Assembly (NCBI RefSeq): GCF_000372645.1
Contig: NZ_APMP01000004.1
Span: forward strand, 62,001 to 126,000
Source of the DNA: Caulobacter vibrioides OR37
Lineage (GTDB): Bacteria > Pseudomonadota > Alphaproteobacteria > Caulobacterales > Caulobacteraceae
Length of the DNA: 64,000 nucleotides
Direction: 5' to 3'
Below are positions 55,763-64,000 of this stretch, piece after piece; position 1 is the first letter of the stretch, and each line of letters begins with the position of its first letter. The position numbers and the translations under genes were made by a program. Under the pieces are notes generated by a model. It was not told the origin of the DNA and searched no databases. It saw only the letters and a program-made list of their open reading frames with translations.

Positions 55763-57170
55763 GAGCGCGATCGCGGCGATCCTGGCGTGCCTGACGCTCG
55801 GCGCCTGCGCCGCCGCGCCGGCCTACGCGCCCCCGAAGGTGGAGACGCCGGCCGCCTTCAAGGAGATCGGCCCCTGGACTCCGGCCGCGCCCGCCGACGC
55901 AGAACCGCGCGGCGCCTGGTGGAGCGCCTATGGCGATCCGATCCTGGACGACCTGGAGGCGCGCGCCGAAAAGGCCAACGCCACCCTGGCCGCCGCCGTC
56001 GCCGCCCACGACCAGGCCGGCGCGCTGGCCGCCCAGGCCAGGGCCGCGTTCCTGCCCGAGATCACGGGCGCGGGGACCGGCGCGCGCTACCACCGCTCGG
56101 ACAACACGCCGCTGCGCGTGGGCGGTCCGGACGACTATTCAAATATTCAGCTGGGAGCCAGCACGTCCTACGAGCTGGACCTTTGGGGCCGCGTCCGCGC
56201 CCAGGCCCGGGCGGCGCGCGACCAGGCCCAGGCCAGCGACGCCGACCTGGCCAATGTCCGCCTGAGCCTTCAAGCCCAGTTGGCCGACGCCTATCTGGCG
56301 CTGCGAGGACTCGACGCGCAGTCCAAGCTGTTGGTCGACACGGCCGACGCCTACGATCGGGCCCTTAAGCTCACGACGATCCGCCACGACGGCGGCGCGT
56401 CTTCGGGACTGGACGTCGGCCGGGCACAGAACCAGCTTTCGACCGCCAAGGCTCAGATCTCGGACGTCGCGGCTCAGCGCGCGCTCTACGAACACGCCAT
56501 CGCCGTCTTGGTGGGCGAGCCCGCCTCGAGCTTCAACCTGCCGCCCCTGGCGACGCGGCTTAAGCCGCTAACGATACCCGTCACCCTGCCCTCGGCCCTG
56601 CTGCAGCGCCGCCCCGACATCGCCGCCGCCGAGCGCCGGGCGGCCGCCGCCAATGCTCAGGTCGGCGTGGCCCAGGCCGCCCGCTTCCCAGCCCTGACCC
56701 TGGGCGGCGCGGCGGGCTGGCAATCGGCCGGCAAGGTGGCCCTGCTCGCCTCGCCGAATACCTACTGGATGATCGCCCCGCAGTTAGCCGGCCCGATCTT
56801 CGACGGCGGCCGTCGCAAGGCCGGCGTCATCGCGGCCCGCGCCGCGTTCGACCAGGCCGCCGCCAACTATCGCGGCGTCGTGCTGGGCGCGTTTCAGAAC
56901 GTCGAGGATCAACTGGCCCTCTCCAATCGCCTCGCCGAGGAGGCTAAGGATCAGACAGACGCCGTCGACTCCGCCCAGCGCACCGAGACCCTGGCCCTGA
57001 CCCGCTATCGCCAGGGCGCGGCCAGCTATCTGGAGGTCGTCACCGCCCAGACCGCGACGCTTCAGGCTCAACGCGCGGCCCTGTCGCTGGAGACCCGCCG
57101 CCTGCAAGCCAGCGTCGATCTGGTGAGAGCGCTCGGCGGCGGTTTCTCGGCCGAGAGTCTGAAGCGCTAA
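55749..57170 (+). CDS. Outer-membrane efflux lipoprotein, NodT family (second system)
   Basis: TolC-like channel of 473 residues with lipobox CLTLGACAA near 14-22; LLQRRPDIAAAERRAAAANA and SYELDLWGRVRAQ are family landmarks. It ends the pump operon. Its TAA shares bases with the convergent hydrolase TAG at 57167-57170. Confidence 0.93.
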   Translation: MPRAESAIAAILACLTLGACAAAPAYAPPKVETPAAFKEIGPWTPAAPADAEPRGAWWSAYGDPILDDLEARAEKANATLAAAVAAHDQAGALAAQARAAFLPEITGAGTGARYHRSDNTPLRVGGPDDYSNIQLGASTSYELDLWGRVRAQARAARDQAQASDADLANVRLSLQAQLADAYLALRGLDAQSKLLVDTADAYDRALKLTTIRHDGGASSGLDVGRAQNQLSTAKAQISDVAAQRALYEHAIAVLVGEPASSFNLPPLATRLKPLTIPVTLPSALLQRRPDIAAAERRAAAANAQVGVAQAARFPALTLGGAAGWQSAGKVALLASPNTYWMIAPQLAGPIFDGGRRKAGVIAARAAFDQAAANYRGVVLGAFQNVEDQLALSNRLAEEAKDQTDAVDSAQRTETLALTRYRQGAASYLEVVTAQTATLQAQRAALSLETRRLQASVDLVRALGGGFSAESLKR

Positions 57171-58630
57171 TCGTCCAGCAGATTGACGGCGCGCCGGACC
57201 GCGATCAGACGCTCGCCCGTGTCGGCGTCCCAGTAGCGGGTGTGTGTAAAGCCGGCCAGCTTGCCCTTGGTCGAGAGGTCGATGTCGACGACGCCCGGTC
57301 CGAACGCATCGCGCAGCGGACCGCTGATCTGATCGCCCATCACCACCCAATGGGCCGGATCATGGACATTGGTCCAGCGCACCACCGCGAACGGCGCGGC
57401 GTGGTGCAAGCTCCAGAGGTCGGGCGCGCCCCTGGGGTCGGGCTGATAGACGATGTGGGTCGGACGGTTCAGCCCCACGGCCCCCGCCTTCCGGGACGCG
57501 GAGACGGACAGGGTCTCGCGTTCGGGCGGAGAGGTCGGCATCTCCCGCTCACGCTGCCGCCGCCGCAGGTCCCCCTTCCCCTTGGCCAACAGGAACTCGG
57601 CATGGGTGAGCGGGCTGCCCAGAGTGACCAGGTCGCTGATCAGCCAGCGCGCGTCAGGCTCCGCGCCCGGGCCGCTTCGCGCGACGAGCGCGCGCCTCAG
57701 ATCGGTCTGGGCGGCGATGAACACCGCTCGCCGGACGGGATCATCCTTGTGCTCCGACAGGTCCGCGCCGGTTTCCTCGACCCGCGCGAGGGCCTCGAAC
57801 GCCGTGGAGCCGACCGTGACGCGGCGGGCGCGCGTCTGCTCGGCCCAGAAATAGCCGACGAGGTCATAGGCCAGGATCGTTCCCAGGCTATGCCCGACGA
57901 CCACGACGCGCGCATAATCGTCATTGGCGTGCAGCGCCCGCAAAAGCTTTAGGCCTCGCTCTCGCACGGCCGCCCGCGCGGCGATGTTGTCGGGGTCGGC
58001 GCGCGTATAGCGAACCACCCGGCCGAAGGTCTTGCGCGCGAACATCTGCAAGACGACCGGAATGGCCGCCGCGACCGCCAGCGCCCATTTCTGGGGAAGA
58101 TCCGGAAACCATGCGCGCCACCGCGCGTCGGGCACAAGACCGACCGCTCCCAGCAGCAGGAAGACGATGGTCAGCCCCCACAGGCCAAGCCAGGCCAGTC
58201 GCACGTCCCTTGGCGTGGTCGACCACGTGCGAAACAGCAGGCCCCGCACCCAGCCCGTGAACTGCTCCCAGGTCGATCCCGCGGTCAGGTCCGCCCAATA
58301 GAGCTCATAGAAGTCCGTCTGAACCCCATCGGGAAACGCCCGACTGTCGCGGCTTCTCTGGGTCGTGAAGCGCCGGAGCTCCAGAGAACCGGTGCGAACG
58401 TCGGGCTTGCTCCAAATGCCGTCGTACTTCCGGCCCTTGGCGTCCTCGAACACCACCGCATCGTCGGTTTTCCAGATCGTCTGGACGAAGCTCTTCAGCG
58501 TCTCCATCGGGATCTGTTCGCCCATGCCGTGGATCAGCACCACGGCCTGCCGGGCGCCTTTCGGCGGCTCGGGGGGTAGCGCCGCCGCTTGAGCGCCTCC
58601 TCCAGCCTCGGGCTTCGCGTCCTCCGCCAC
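57167..58630 (-). CDS. Membrane-associated alpha/beta-hydrolase of unknown role
   Basis: A 487-residue protein with N-terminal VVLIHGMGEQIPMET near 30-44 (oxyanion region), two adjacent hydrophobic segments (LAWLGLWGLTIVFLLLGAVG near 145-164 and LAVAAAIPVVLQMF near 185-198) and the lipase-type nucleophile VVVGHSLGTILAYDLVG near 248-264. A histidine near the C terminus (NVHDPAHWVV) could complete the triad. It resembles no characterised enzyme I can name. The N terminus is Pro/Ala-rich and cytoplasmic. Convergent with the efflux operon. Confidence 0.75.
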   Translation of the reverse strand: MAEDAKPEAGGGAQAAALPPEPPKGARQAVVLIHGMGEQIPMETLKSFVQTIWKTDDAVVFEDAKGRKYDGIWSKPDVRTGSLELRRFTTQRSRDSRAFPDGVQTDFYELYWADLTAGSTWEQFTGWVRGLLFRTWSTTPRDVRLAWLGLWGLTIVFLLLGAVGLVPDARWRAWFPDLPQKWALAVAAAIPVVLQMFARKTFGRVVRYTRADPDNIAARAAVRERGLKLLRALHANDDYARVVVVGHSLGTILAYDLVGYFWAEQTRARRVTVGSTAFEALARVEETGADLSEHKDDPVRRAVFIAAQTDLRRALVARSGPGAEPDARWLISDLVTLGSPLTHAEFLLAKGKGDLRRRQREREMPTSPPERETLSVSASRKAGAVGLNRPTHIVYQPDPRGAPDLWSLHHAAPFAVVRWTNVHDPAHWVVMGDQISGPLRDAFGPGVVDIDLSTKGKLAGFTHTRYWDADTGERLIAVRRAVNLLDD

Positions 58631-58720
58631 CGGCGCCTCCCTGGAGCCCCTTCCGATCCGATTGACCCAATCAGATCGAAAAAAAGGCTTTTAAATCAAA
58701 ACTTTATAGAATTTTTCGAT

Positions 58721-58756
58721 CCGATAGCCGTTTCACACCTATCGGAAAACGCTCTA
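58721..58756. repeat. Hairpin at the multicopper oxidase stop, GCTCTA-ended
   Basis: CCGATAG (58721-58727) pairs with CTATCGG (58739-58745), followed by AACGCTCTA whose CTA (58754-58756) is the TAG stop of the oxidase gene. It resembles a reduced copy of the TAGAGC repeat family and may also act as terminator of that gene. Confidence 0.5.
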
Positions 58757-60820
58757 GTGGTGATGCTCCGCGGGACCATGGGCCGTGGCGATGCCGCCAT
58801 AGCCGTCCGGCACGCCGATCAAGACGTTCTGCATCATGCCCTGATCCTCGTGGTCCAGGATGTGGCAGTGCAGGACGAACTCGCCGATGTAGCGCTCGTA
58901 ACGGGTGCGGGTGACGATGTGGTAGTCCTGCTTGACGAACAGCGTGTCCTTCCACTGGCCGATCACACCGTCATAGTCGGGATCGTAATTGGCCTTGTCG
59001 TTCGGATTGGTGACGTCGAAACCGGCCTTGTTCTTCACCGAGACGATCTGGAACGGATTGACGTGGATGTGGAACGGGTGGCCGACGAAGGCCGAGGTCA
59101 GATGCCATTCCTGGACGTCACCCAGGATCAGCGGCCGGTCGATGCGGCTGGGGTCATAGGGCTGACCGTTGACCTCGAACTTGGTCGGCTTGGCGTTGAC
59201 GTCGATATTGAACACCAGTTCCTGCGGCGGCGCGGTCAGTTCGGTCTGGTCGATGGTCTTGTGCCAGACGAACTTGGAGAGCTTGAGCCCATTGTTCAGG
59301 TCGGCCACCACCTGATCCTGGACGGTCCCCGCGGGAATATTGCGCTTCGCCGCCGCGACCATCATCGCCTTCAGAGCCGCCTCGGTGTCCACGCCTTTGG
59401 CCGACGGATCGTCCTCGACCTGGGCGATGGCGAGGATTCGCGCATTTTCAGCCTGTTGCGTGGGACTGCCGCTCGCCGATGACGCGGCGTCCACCACGCA
59501 ATAGGCCCCCGCCGCGGGGAAGTTGACCACCAGATCGGCCCGATAGCCCGGCTCCAGATGGCTGATCCCGGCCTTGCGCGCGTCCGAACGGGTCAGGCCG
59601 TCCAGCGCCACCTCCCACAGCGGCACGGGCTTGGTCGCATCGCAGTACTTATTCATCCACGCCGCCTGGTCGGCGGCCGGAACCTTTCTGAAATCAGGCG
59701 CGCCGGCCCTTTGCGGATAGATCGTGAAGAACACCGCCTCGCGCACGCCGCCGTGGACAAGCCGCCAGCGCTCGAAGCGTCCAGCCTTCAGGCCCGTGAT
59801 CGCCGGCTGCACGACGCCATTGATCGAGGTGAACCGACCGGAATTCTGCCAGGTCGACTGCGGCGAGAACTGCTGGCTGTAGTTGCGGATCTCGCCCACC
59901 TGACCGGGCTTGCACACCCAGGGCTGCTTGCCGCCATTGGTCTCGATCTGGCCCGTGTCGTCGAAGCAGGCGTACTGAACCTGCTGGAAAAGCAGCACCT
60001 TGTCGGCGATAGCGCGGTTGGCCTCGTCGGTCAGCAGGATGTCGAGATCGCCCGGCGTCGTGGCGGTCGGCACGCGATCGTCCTTGATGATCAACGCCCC
60101 GTCCATGCCGCTGGACACCTGCAGCGCGGTCGAGCCGTGCTTGTGCGGGTGGTACCAGAAGGTGCCCGCCGGGTGATCGGCCGGGACATTGTACTCGTAG
60201 TCGAACGTCACGCCCGGATTGATCGAGATCAGCACATTGTCGCTGTTGCCGGTCGGGGAGACCCACAAGCCGTGCGAGTGTAGATTGGTCTCGTTGAAGC
60301 AGTGCGGGACATTGACTTCGTCATGCTTGCACGGTCCCGGGGGCAGCCTTTTGCCATCCGGGCCAACGTCATAGAGGTTGTTCTTCAGGCTGATGCCCAC
60401 CGTCTGGCCAGGCCGCATGGTGATGGTCGGGGCCAGGAACGGCGTGTTGGGATCGATCTGGCTTCCGCGATAGGAGCGCAGGCGCACCTTGTCGTTGGAA
60501 AGGGTCCAGGGGTTGTAGATCTGGCCATCGGTGAACTCGATCGAAAAGCGATATCGGATCGTGTCGCGTGGATCGACATAGCTGTCGCCGGCCTGCAAAA
60601 CGTTTTCCACCAGGGTGGGCTGCGCCATGACGCTCAGACGCGGCGGGTTCTGGTTCTCGACCTCGGGCCGCGCGGCCAAAGGGTTGGCGAAGCTGCGGTC
60701 GACGGCGGCCGGATCGGGTTTGGGCGACGCCGCGGCCTTCTTCTCGGCGGCCTGGGCGGAGGCCGCGACCAGCAGGGCGATCGCGGCGACGCCCAGGACA
60801 TAGGCATGACGTCGGTTCAT
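58754..60820 (-). CDS. Multicopper oxidase
   Basis: Exported laccase-type oxidase of 688 residues (signal peptide to about ASAQAA). All four copper motifs are present: NLHSHGLW, FWYHPHKHGS, HPFHIHVNPF and HCHILDH, so both the type 1 and trinuclear sites should form. It could oxidise phenols, Cu(I) or other metals; it is long compared with CueO and lacks an obvious methionine-rich insert. No copper resistance partner is adjacent. ATG 60820 is chosen; the frame extends to 60868 but with no better ribosome site. Confidence 0.92.
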   Translation of the reverse strand: MNRRHAYVLGVAAIALLVAASAQAAEKKAAASPKPDPAAVDRSFANPLAARPEVENQNPPRLSVMAQPTLVENVLQAGDSYVDPRDTIRYRFSIEFTDGQIYNPWTLSNDKVRLRSYRGSQIDPNTPFLAPTITMRPGQTVGISLKNNLYDVGPDGKRLPPGPCKHDEVNVPHCFNETNLHSHGLWVSPTGNSDNVLISINPGVTFDYEYNVPADHPAGTFWYHPHKHGSTALQVSSGMDGALIIKDDRVPTATTPGDLDILLTDEANRAIADKVLLFQQVQYACFDDTGQIETNGGKQPWVCKPGQVGEIRNYSQQFSPQSTWQNSGRFTSINGVVQPAITGLKAGRFERWRLVHGGVREAVFFTIYPQRAGAPDFRKVPAADQAAWMNKYCDATKPVPLWEVALDGLTRSDARKAGISHLEPGYRADLVVNFPAAGAYCVVDAASSASGSPTQQAENARILAIAQVEDDPSAKGVDTEAALKAMMVAAAKRNIPAGTVQDQVVADLNNGLKLSKFVWHKTIDQTELTAPPQELVFNIDVNAKPTKFEVNGQPYDPSRIDRPLILGDVQEWHLTSAFVGHPFHIHVNPFQIVSVKNKAGFDVTNPNDKANYDPDYDGVIGQWKDTLFVKQDYHIVTRTRYERYIGEFVLHCHILDHEDQGMMQNVLIGVPDGYGGIATAHGPAEHHH

Positions 60821-60916
60821 GGCGTTTGGCCTTTCTGGATCGGACGAAACACGAGACGCGAACGACACTCATTGGGCCGCCGTCCAACGCGGGCGGCGCG
60901 GAACGGAGACACCCAT

Positions 60917-60935
60917 GGATTGAAGATATCAATCC
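60917..60935. promoter_or_regulatory. Candidate operator upstream of the multicopper oxidase
   Basis: GGATTGAAGATATCAATCC, perfect 7-bp arms with a 5-base centre, 97 bases before the oxidase start. It is an obvious AT-rich dyad in GC-rich DNA and the best candidate for a repressor or activator site of the oxidase gene. The regulator is not in the window as far as I can tell. Confidence 0.5.
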
Positions 60936-61294
60936 CTCCCCCTAAGGGCGAACATCGCTTATCGAACGCTGTTTGGAAAGCCGCTCCTTGCGATCACGCG
61001 CTACCGCGATGACATTTTTCAGCGTGAGACGGGATGAACGCCGCCGCGGCGGAAGGCCAATGATCAGCCGCACCGGCGATCACCGCGCCCTTGGAGTGTT
61101 CGATGCCCTGACGATGACGGCCGATTGGCTTGCCCAAGCACGCCGGGCGGCGCCCATTCGGTGAACACGCGGATCGAGCCGACGCGGGCCGCCATCCAGC
61201 CGCCCCCGGTCGCGAGCGTTCGATGGGAGCGCCTTGCCGTCATGCGATTGAAAGCCGCCGTTAAACCCCAGACTCGTCTTGCGGCGTATTGGGC

Positions 61295-61323
61295 AAAGAA
61301 AAAGCCCGGCGATGGGCCGGGCT
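61295..61323 (-). terminator. Intrinsic terminator on the minus strand
   Basis: An 8-bp stem (AGCCCGGC with GCCGGGCT, 5-base loop) followed on the minus strand by TTTTTCTTT. No minus-strand protein gene lies upstream within 190 bases, because the PBP gene at 61518 runs the other way, so it implies a short transcript. Confidence 0.7.
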
Positions 61324-61480
61324 GAGCAAGTTGGGGAGGAAACGCCCCCGGGAGGGGCAGAGGCCCCTGGCCTCACGCCTGTCCACTTGGGGTCGGCATA
61401 ACGCCGTTCAAGGGGCGCGCGCGGAAAAACTTCCCGCTCCGCGCCCTTGGCTTGCCAAAGCCTTGTGGTATGAGCCCAAC
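61296..61480 (-). ncRNA. Possible small RNA ending at the minus-strand terminator
   Basis: The space between the divergent PBP start and the minus-strand terminator can only hold a short RNA. The minus-strand sequence is rich in complementary G/C blocks (for example GGGGCC and GGCCCC around 61353-61372) and contains one tiny frame, MPTPSGQA, ending near 61373. The 5' end is a guess and I match it to no known RNA family. Confidence 0.25.
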
Positions 61481-61517
61481 GGTCAGTAGGGCCTGCGCCC
61501 GAAGTGAGCGCCCGCCC

Positions 61518-63794
61518 ATGTCCGATCCGAACGATCCCAACGACGGCCAACCTGAAGCGCCGGAGCCGGCGCCCAAGCCTCGCAAGCCCCGAAAGCCCAA
61601 GGTCGCTCCGCCCGTCGCGGAGGGCGCCGAGCCCGCCCCAGACGCCAAGGCAGCCGAAACACCCGCGCCCAAGCGCCCGCGCAAGCCGCGCGCCGCCAAG
61701 CCGACTGTCGTCCCCGCTCCCGCCGACGCGCCAGACGCCGAGGCCGAAGCGGTCTCGCCCCAAGCGTCCGACGCGCCCGAGCCCGAGGCGCTGGTCCAAG
61801 ACGCGCCGCCCGTCGAAGCCGAGGTCGAGCTCCCCGAAGCGGTCGAGACGGTCCCCGAAGCCGCGCTCTCGCCGGCCGAACCGACCGAGACCGCCAAGCC
61901 TGCCAAGAAGCCGTTCTGGAAACAGCCCGCCTGGCTGATCGCGCCCGCCGTCGCCGTGGCGCTGGTCGTCGTGCTGATCGCCTCGCTGTTCTGGTCGTTG
62001 CCGCTGAGCCGGGCGCTGGAGCCGCTGAACAATTCGGCCATCGTGCTGGTGGCCGAGGACGGCTCGCCGATCGCCAAGCGCGGCGCGCTGAAGGACGCCC
62101 CGATCGACGCCACGAAGCTGCCGGCCTACGTGCCCGGCGCCTTCATCGCCATCGAGGACCGCCGCTTCTACAGCCACATGGGCGTCGACCCGAAGGCCAT
62201 CGCCCGCGCGCTCGGCAAGAACGCCAAGGCCGGCGGCGTGTCGGAAGGCGGCTCGACCATCACCCAGCAGCTGGCCAAGAACGCCTTCCTGTCCAGCGAC
62301 CGCAACCTGCGCCGCAAGGCCCAGGAGGCCCTGATCGCGGTCTATCTGGAGGCCCGCCTCAGCAAGACCGAGATCCTGTCTCGCTATCTGTCGTCGGTCT
62401 ATTTCGGCGACGGCGCCTTTGGCCTGCGCGCCGCGGCCCGCCACTATTTCGGCAAGCCTCCAGAACAGCTCTCGATCGGCGAGGCCGCCATGCTGGCCGG
62501 CCTGGTCAAGGCGCCCTCGCGCCTGGCCCCGACCGCCAACCTGGAGGGCGCGCGCGAGCGGATGCGCGTGGTGCTGGCCGCCATGGTCGAGACCGGAACC
62601 ATTACCCAGGCCCAGGCCGCCGCCGTCGGCGACATCTCGCCGATCGCGGAAGACGACAAGCTGCCCACCGGGTCCTACTTCGCCGACTGGGCCCTGCCCC
62701 AGGCGCGGGCCGCGATCGGCGCGCGCTACGGCGAGACCATCGTCAAGACCACCCTCGACCCGAAGATGCAGGAAAAGGCCGAGCGGATTCTGAACGACTT
62801 CATCCAGCGCGACGGCAAGGTGCTGAACATCACCCAGGGCGCCCTGGTGGCGATGCGCAAGGACGGGCGGGTGGTGGCGATGGTCGGCGGTCGCGACTAC
62901 GGCAAGAGCCAGTTCAACCGCGCCGACGGCGCGCGCCAGCCGGGTTCGTCCTTCAAGCTGTTCGTCTATCTAGCCGCCCTGCAGTCGGGCATGACCACGA
63001 CCAGCCCGATCCTCGACACGCCGGTCGAGGTCAGCGGCTATATGCCCAAGAACCATGAGGGCAAGTATCACGGCCGCGAAGTGCCGCTGATCACCGCCTT
63101 CGCCGCCTCGTCGAACGTGGCCGCCGTCCGCCTGGCCCATGACCTTGGTCCCGCCAAGGTGATCAAGGTCGCCCGCGCCCTGGGCGTCACCGAGGAGATC
63201 CCGGCCGACCTGACCATGGCGCTGGGCACCGGTCCGATGAGCCTGACGCGCCTGACGGCCGCCTACGCCTCGATCGCCGCGGGCCAGTATCCGATCGTCC
63301 CGCACGCCCTGGACACCTTCAAAGCGCCGAAGACCGCGGCCTATGACCCCAAGGTGCTGACCGGCATGCGCGACCTGTTGCGCTCGGCCACCCACCGCGG
63401 CACCGGTCTGGAAGCCGCCATCGACGGCGCGTTCGGCAAGACGGGCACCACCCAGAACTATCACGACGCCCTGTTCGTCGGTTACGTCGACGACCTGGTG
63501 GTCGGCGTCTGGGTCGGCAACGACGACAACAGCCCGATGAACGGCGTGGTCGGCGGCGGCGAACCGGCCAAGATCTGGAAGGCCTTCATGCTGGCCGCCC
63601 TGAATCGCCCGGCTCCCGTCGCGCCGGTCGAGGACCCTCTGGCGGACCTGGGCCTTGGCCCCGAGGACGGCGAGATTCCAGGCGGCGCGGCGATCCCGAC
63701 GCCGCCGACGCTGGACGCCGCGCCAAACAGCGGCGTTCCCCAGCCCCCGCCGGCTCCATCCGCGCCCGCTAGCCCGACCGCGCCGCGCCCCTAG
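61518..63794 (+). CDS. Class A penicillin-binding protein (PBP1A family)
   Basis: Bifunctional peptidoglycan polymerase and crosslinker of 758 residues. A cytoplasmic tail of about 130 residues is rich in Pro, Ala, Lys and Glu (KPRKPRKPK, PKRPRKPRAAK), then one membrane helix near 137-158, the GT51 glycosyltransferase (EDRRFYSH with catalytic Glu, GGSTITQQLAKN), and the transpeptidase motifs PGSSFKLF, SSN and KTGTTQN. The C terminus is Pro/Ala-rich. The tail could dock a cytoskeletal or division partner. ATG 61518 starts the tail; the frame extends to 61452. Its TAG stop starts a repeat. Confidence 0.93.
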   Translation: MSDPNDPNDGQPEAPEPAPKPRKPRKPKVAPPVAEGAEPAPDAKAAETPAPKRPRKPRAAKPTVVPAPADAPDAEAEAVSPQASDAPEPEALVQDAPPVEAEVELPEAVETVPEAALSPAEPTETAKPAKKPFWKQPAWLIAPAVAVALVVVLIASLFWSLPLSRALEPLNNSAIVLVAEDGSPIAKRGALKDAPIDATKLPAYVPGAFIAIEDRRFYSHMGVDPKAIARALGKNAKAGGVSEGGSTITQQLAKNAFLSSDRNLRRKAQEALIAVYLEARLSKTEILSRYLSSVYFGDGAFGLRAAARHYFGKPPEQLSIGEAAMLAGLVKAPSRLAPTANLEGARERMRVVLAAMVETGTITQAQAAAVGDISPIAEDDKLPTGSYFADWALPQARAAIGARYGETIVKTTLDPKMQEKAERILNDFIQRDGKVLNITQGALVAMRKDGRVVAMVGGRDYGKSQFNRADGARQPGSSFKLFVYLAALQSGMTTTSPILDTPVEVSGYMPKNHEGKYHGREVPLITAFAASSNVAAVRLAHDLGPAKVIKVARALGVTEEIPADLTMALGTGPMSLTRLTAAYASIAAGQYPIVPHALDTFKAPKTAAYDPKVLTGMRDLLRSATHRGTGLEAAIDGAFGKTGTTQNYHDALFVGYVDDLVVGVWVGNDDNSPMNGVVGGGEPAKIWKAFMLAALNRPAPVAPVEDPLADLGLGPEDGEIPGGAAIPTPPTLDAAPNSGVPQPPPAPSAPASPTAPRP

Positions 63795-63838
63795 AGCGTG
63801 GCGCCGAAAGTGGGAACCGGTTTCGGCGTCACGCTCTA
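63792..63838. repeat. TAGAGCGTG palindromic repeat
   Basis: TAGAGCGTG (63792-63800) pairs with CACGCTCTA (63830-63838), with an inner GCCGAAA/TTTCGGC pair around GTGGGAACCGG. Elements with this GTGGGAACCGGTTT core are widespread between alphaproteobacterial genes. Its first TAG is the PBP stop codon. Confidence 0.85.
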
Positions 63839-63861
63839 AGTACTGATTTACAGCCCTTGGA

Positions 63862-64000
63862 TTAGAGCGCGGAAAGGTAGGCGCGGCTGAGCCGCACCAG
63901 TTCGTCCTCGAACGCCTGGCTCTCGAGGAAATCGACGCCCTCCATCACGGCGGCTCGCATGGCACCATGCACCGCGCGCGAGAGAACGAAAGCCTGGACG
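63862..64000 (-). CDS. C-terminal end of a TetR-like regulator (cut by window edge)
   Basis: The last 45 codons of a minus-strand gene: VQAFVLSRAVHGAMRAAVME then GVDFLESQAFEDELVRLSRA and YLSAL, ending at TAA 63864-63862. This pattern is typical of the last helices of TetR-family regulators. The DNA-binding part lies outside the window, so the assignment is tentative. The stop sits in an ATTAGAGCGCG sequence like the repeat ends. Confidence 0.55.
   Translation of the reverse strand, partial: VQAFVLSRAVHGAMRAAVMEGVDFLESQAFEDELVRLSRAYLSAL

Larger units (their letters stand above)
60821..61517. other. 697-base intergenic region between oxidase and PBP
   Basis: No reading frame here has coding character I would defend. 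It holds the inverted repeat at 60917-60935, an intrinsic terminator reading the minus strand at 61295-61323, and between that terminator and the PBP gene a structured GC-rich stretch that might be a small RNA. Confidence 0.55.

Noticed and set aside
60973..61325. Small plus-strand frames between the oxidase and PBP genes
   Set aside because: Arg/Pro-rich, no ribosome site and no family resemblance; treated as non-coding.

Overview
The window is about 68% GC by eye and tightly coded on both strands. It has a typical oligotrophic alphaproteobacterial gene set: three TonB-dependent receptors, an ECF sigma/FecR pair, two complete RND efflux systems with NodT-type lipoprotein channels, valine catabolism, DUF1244 and DUF3008 proteins and an S46 peptidase. 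I infer a Caulobacter-like member of the Caulobacteraceae. No rRNA, tRNA, phage, insertion sequence or CRISPR array was seen, so this looks like ordinary chromosome.

Layout. (1) 0.4-10.2 kb, minus strand: a carbohydrate-uptake locus of sigma factor, FecR, STN-type TonB receptor, six-hairpin glycosidase, tryptophan-halogenase-like flavoprotein and trehalase. The sigma and receptor genes carry the same bipartite promoter. (2) 10.3-15.7 kb, minus: a COG0523 zinc GTPase with a coupled 57-residue protein, a Tat-exported phosphoesterase and an S46 dipeptidyl-peptidase, with three Zur-type palindromes. (3) 16-26.6 kb: an apparently undescribed catabolic regulon. A TetR regulator lies among an MFS transporter, a TonB receptor, a class II aldolase, a PfkB kinase, a class III aminotransferase, a dimethylformamidase-like hydrolase and a PF10118 protein. 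Five copies of one 16-bp palindrome sit upstream of its units. (4) 26.6-35.2 kb: a BaeSR-like two-component system (the kinase looks frameshifted) divergent from an RND pump, then cytochrome b561 and an orphan ECF-like sigma factor. (5) 35.3-38.7 kb: mmsA-mmsB with a divergent LysR gene. (6) 38.7-43.9 kb: a DeoR regulator divergent from a TonB receptor and a histidine acid phosphatase. (7) 43.9-47.5 kb: DUF3008, prolyl aminopeptidase, DUF1244 and ilvD. (8) 47.5-57.2 kb, plus strand: LysR, response regulator, kinase, a degenerate response regulator and a second RND pump. (9) 57.2-64 kb: an alpha/beta hydrolase, a multicopper oxidase, a class A penicillin-binding protein and the end of a TetR-like gene.

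The common theme is import and breakdown of scarce solutes: a receptor, a dedicated regulator and degradative enzymes are grouped together three times. Palindromic repeats bounded by TAGAGC and GCTCTA recur between genes and often supply the stop codon of the neighbouring gene.
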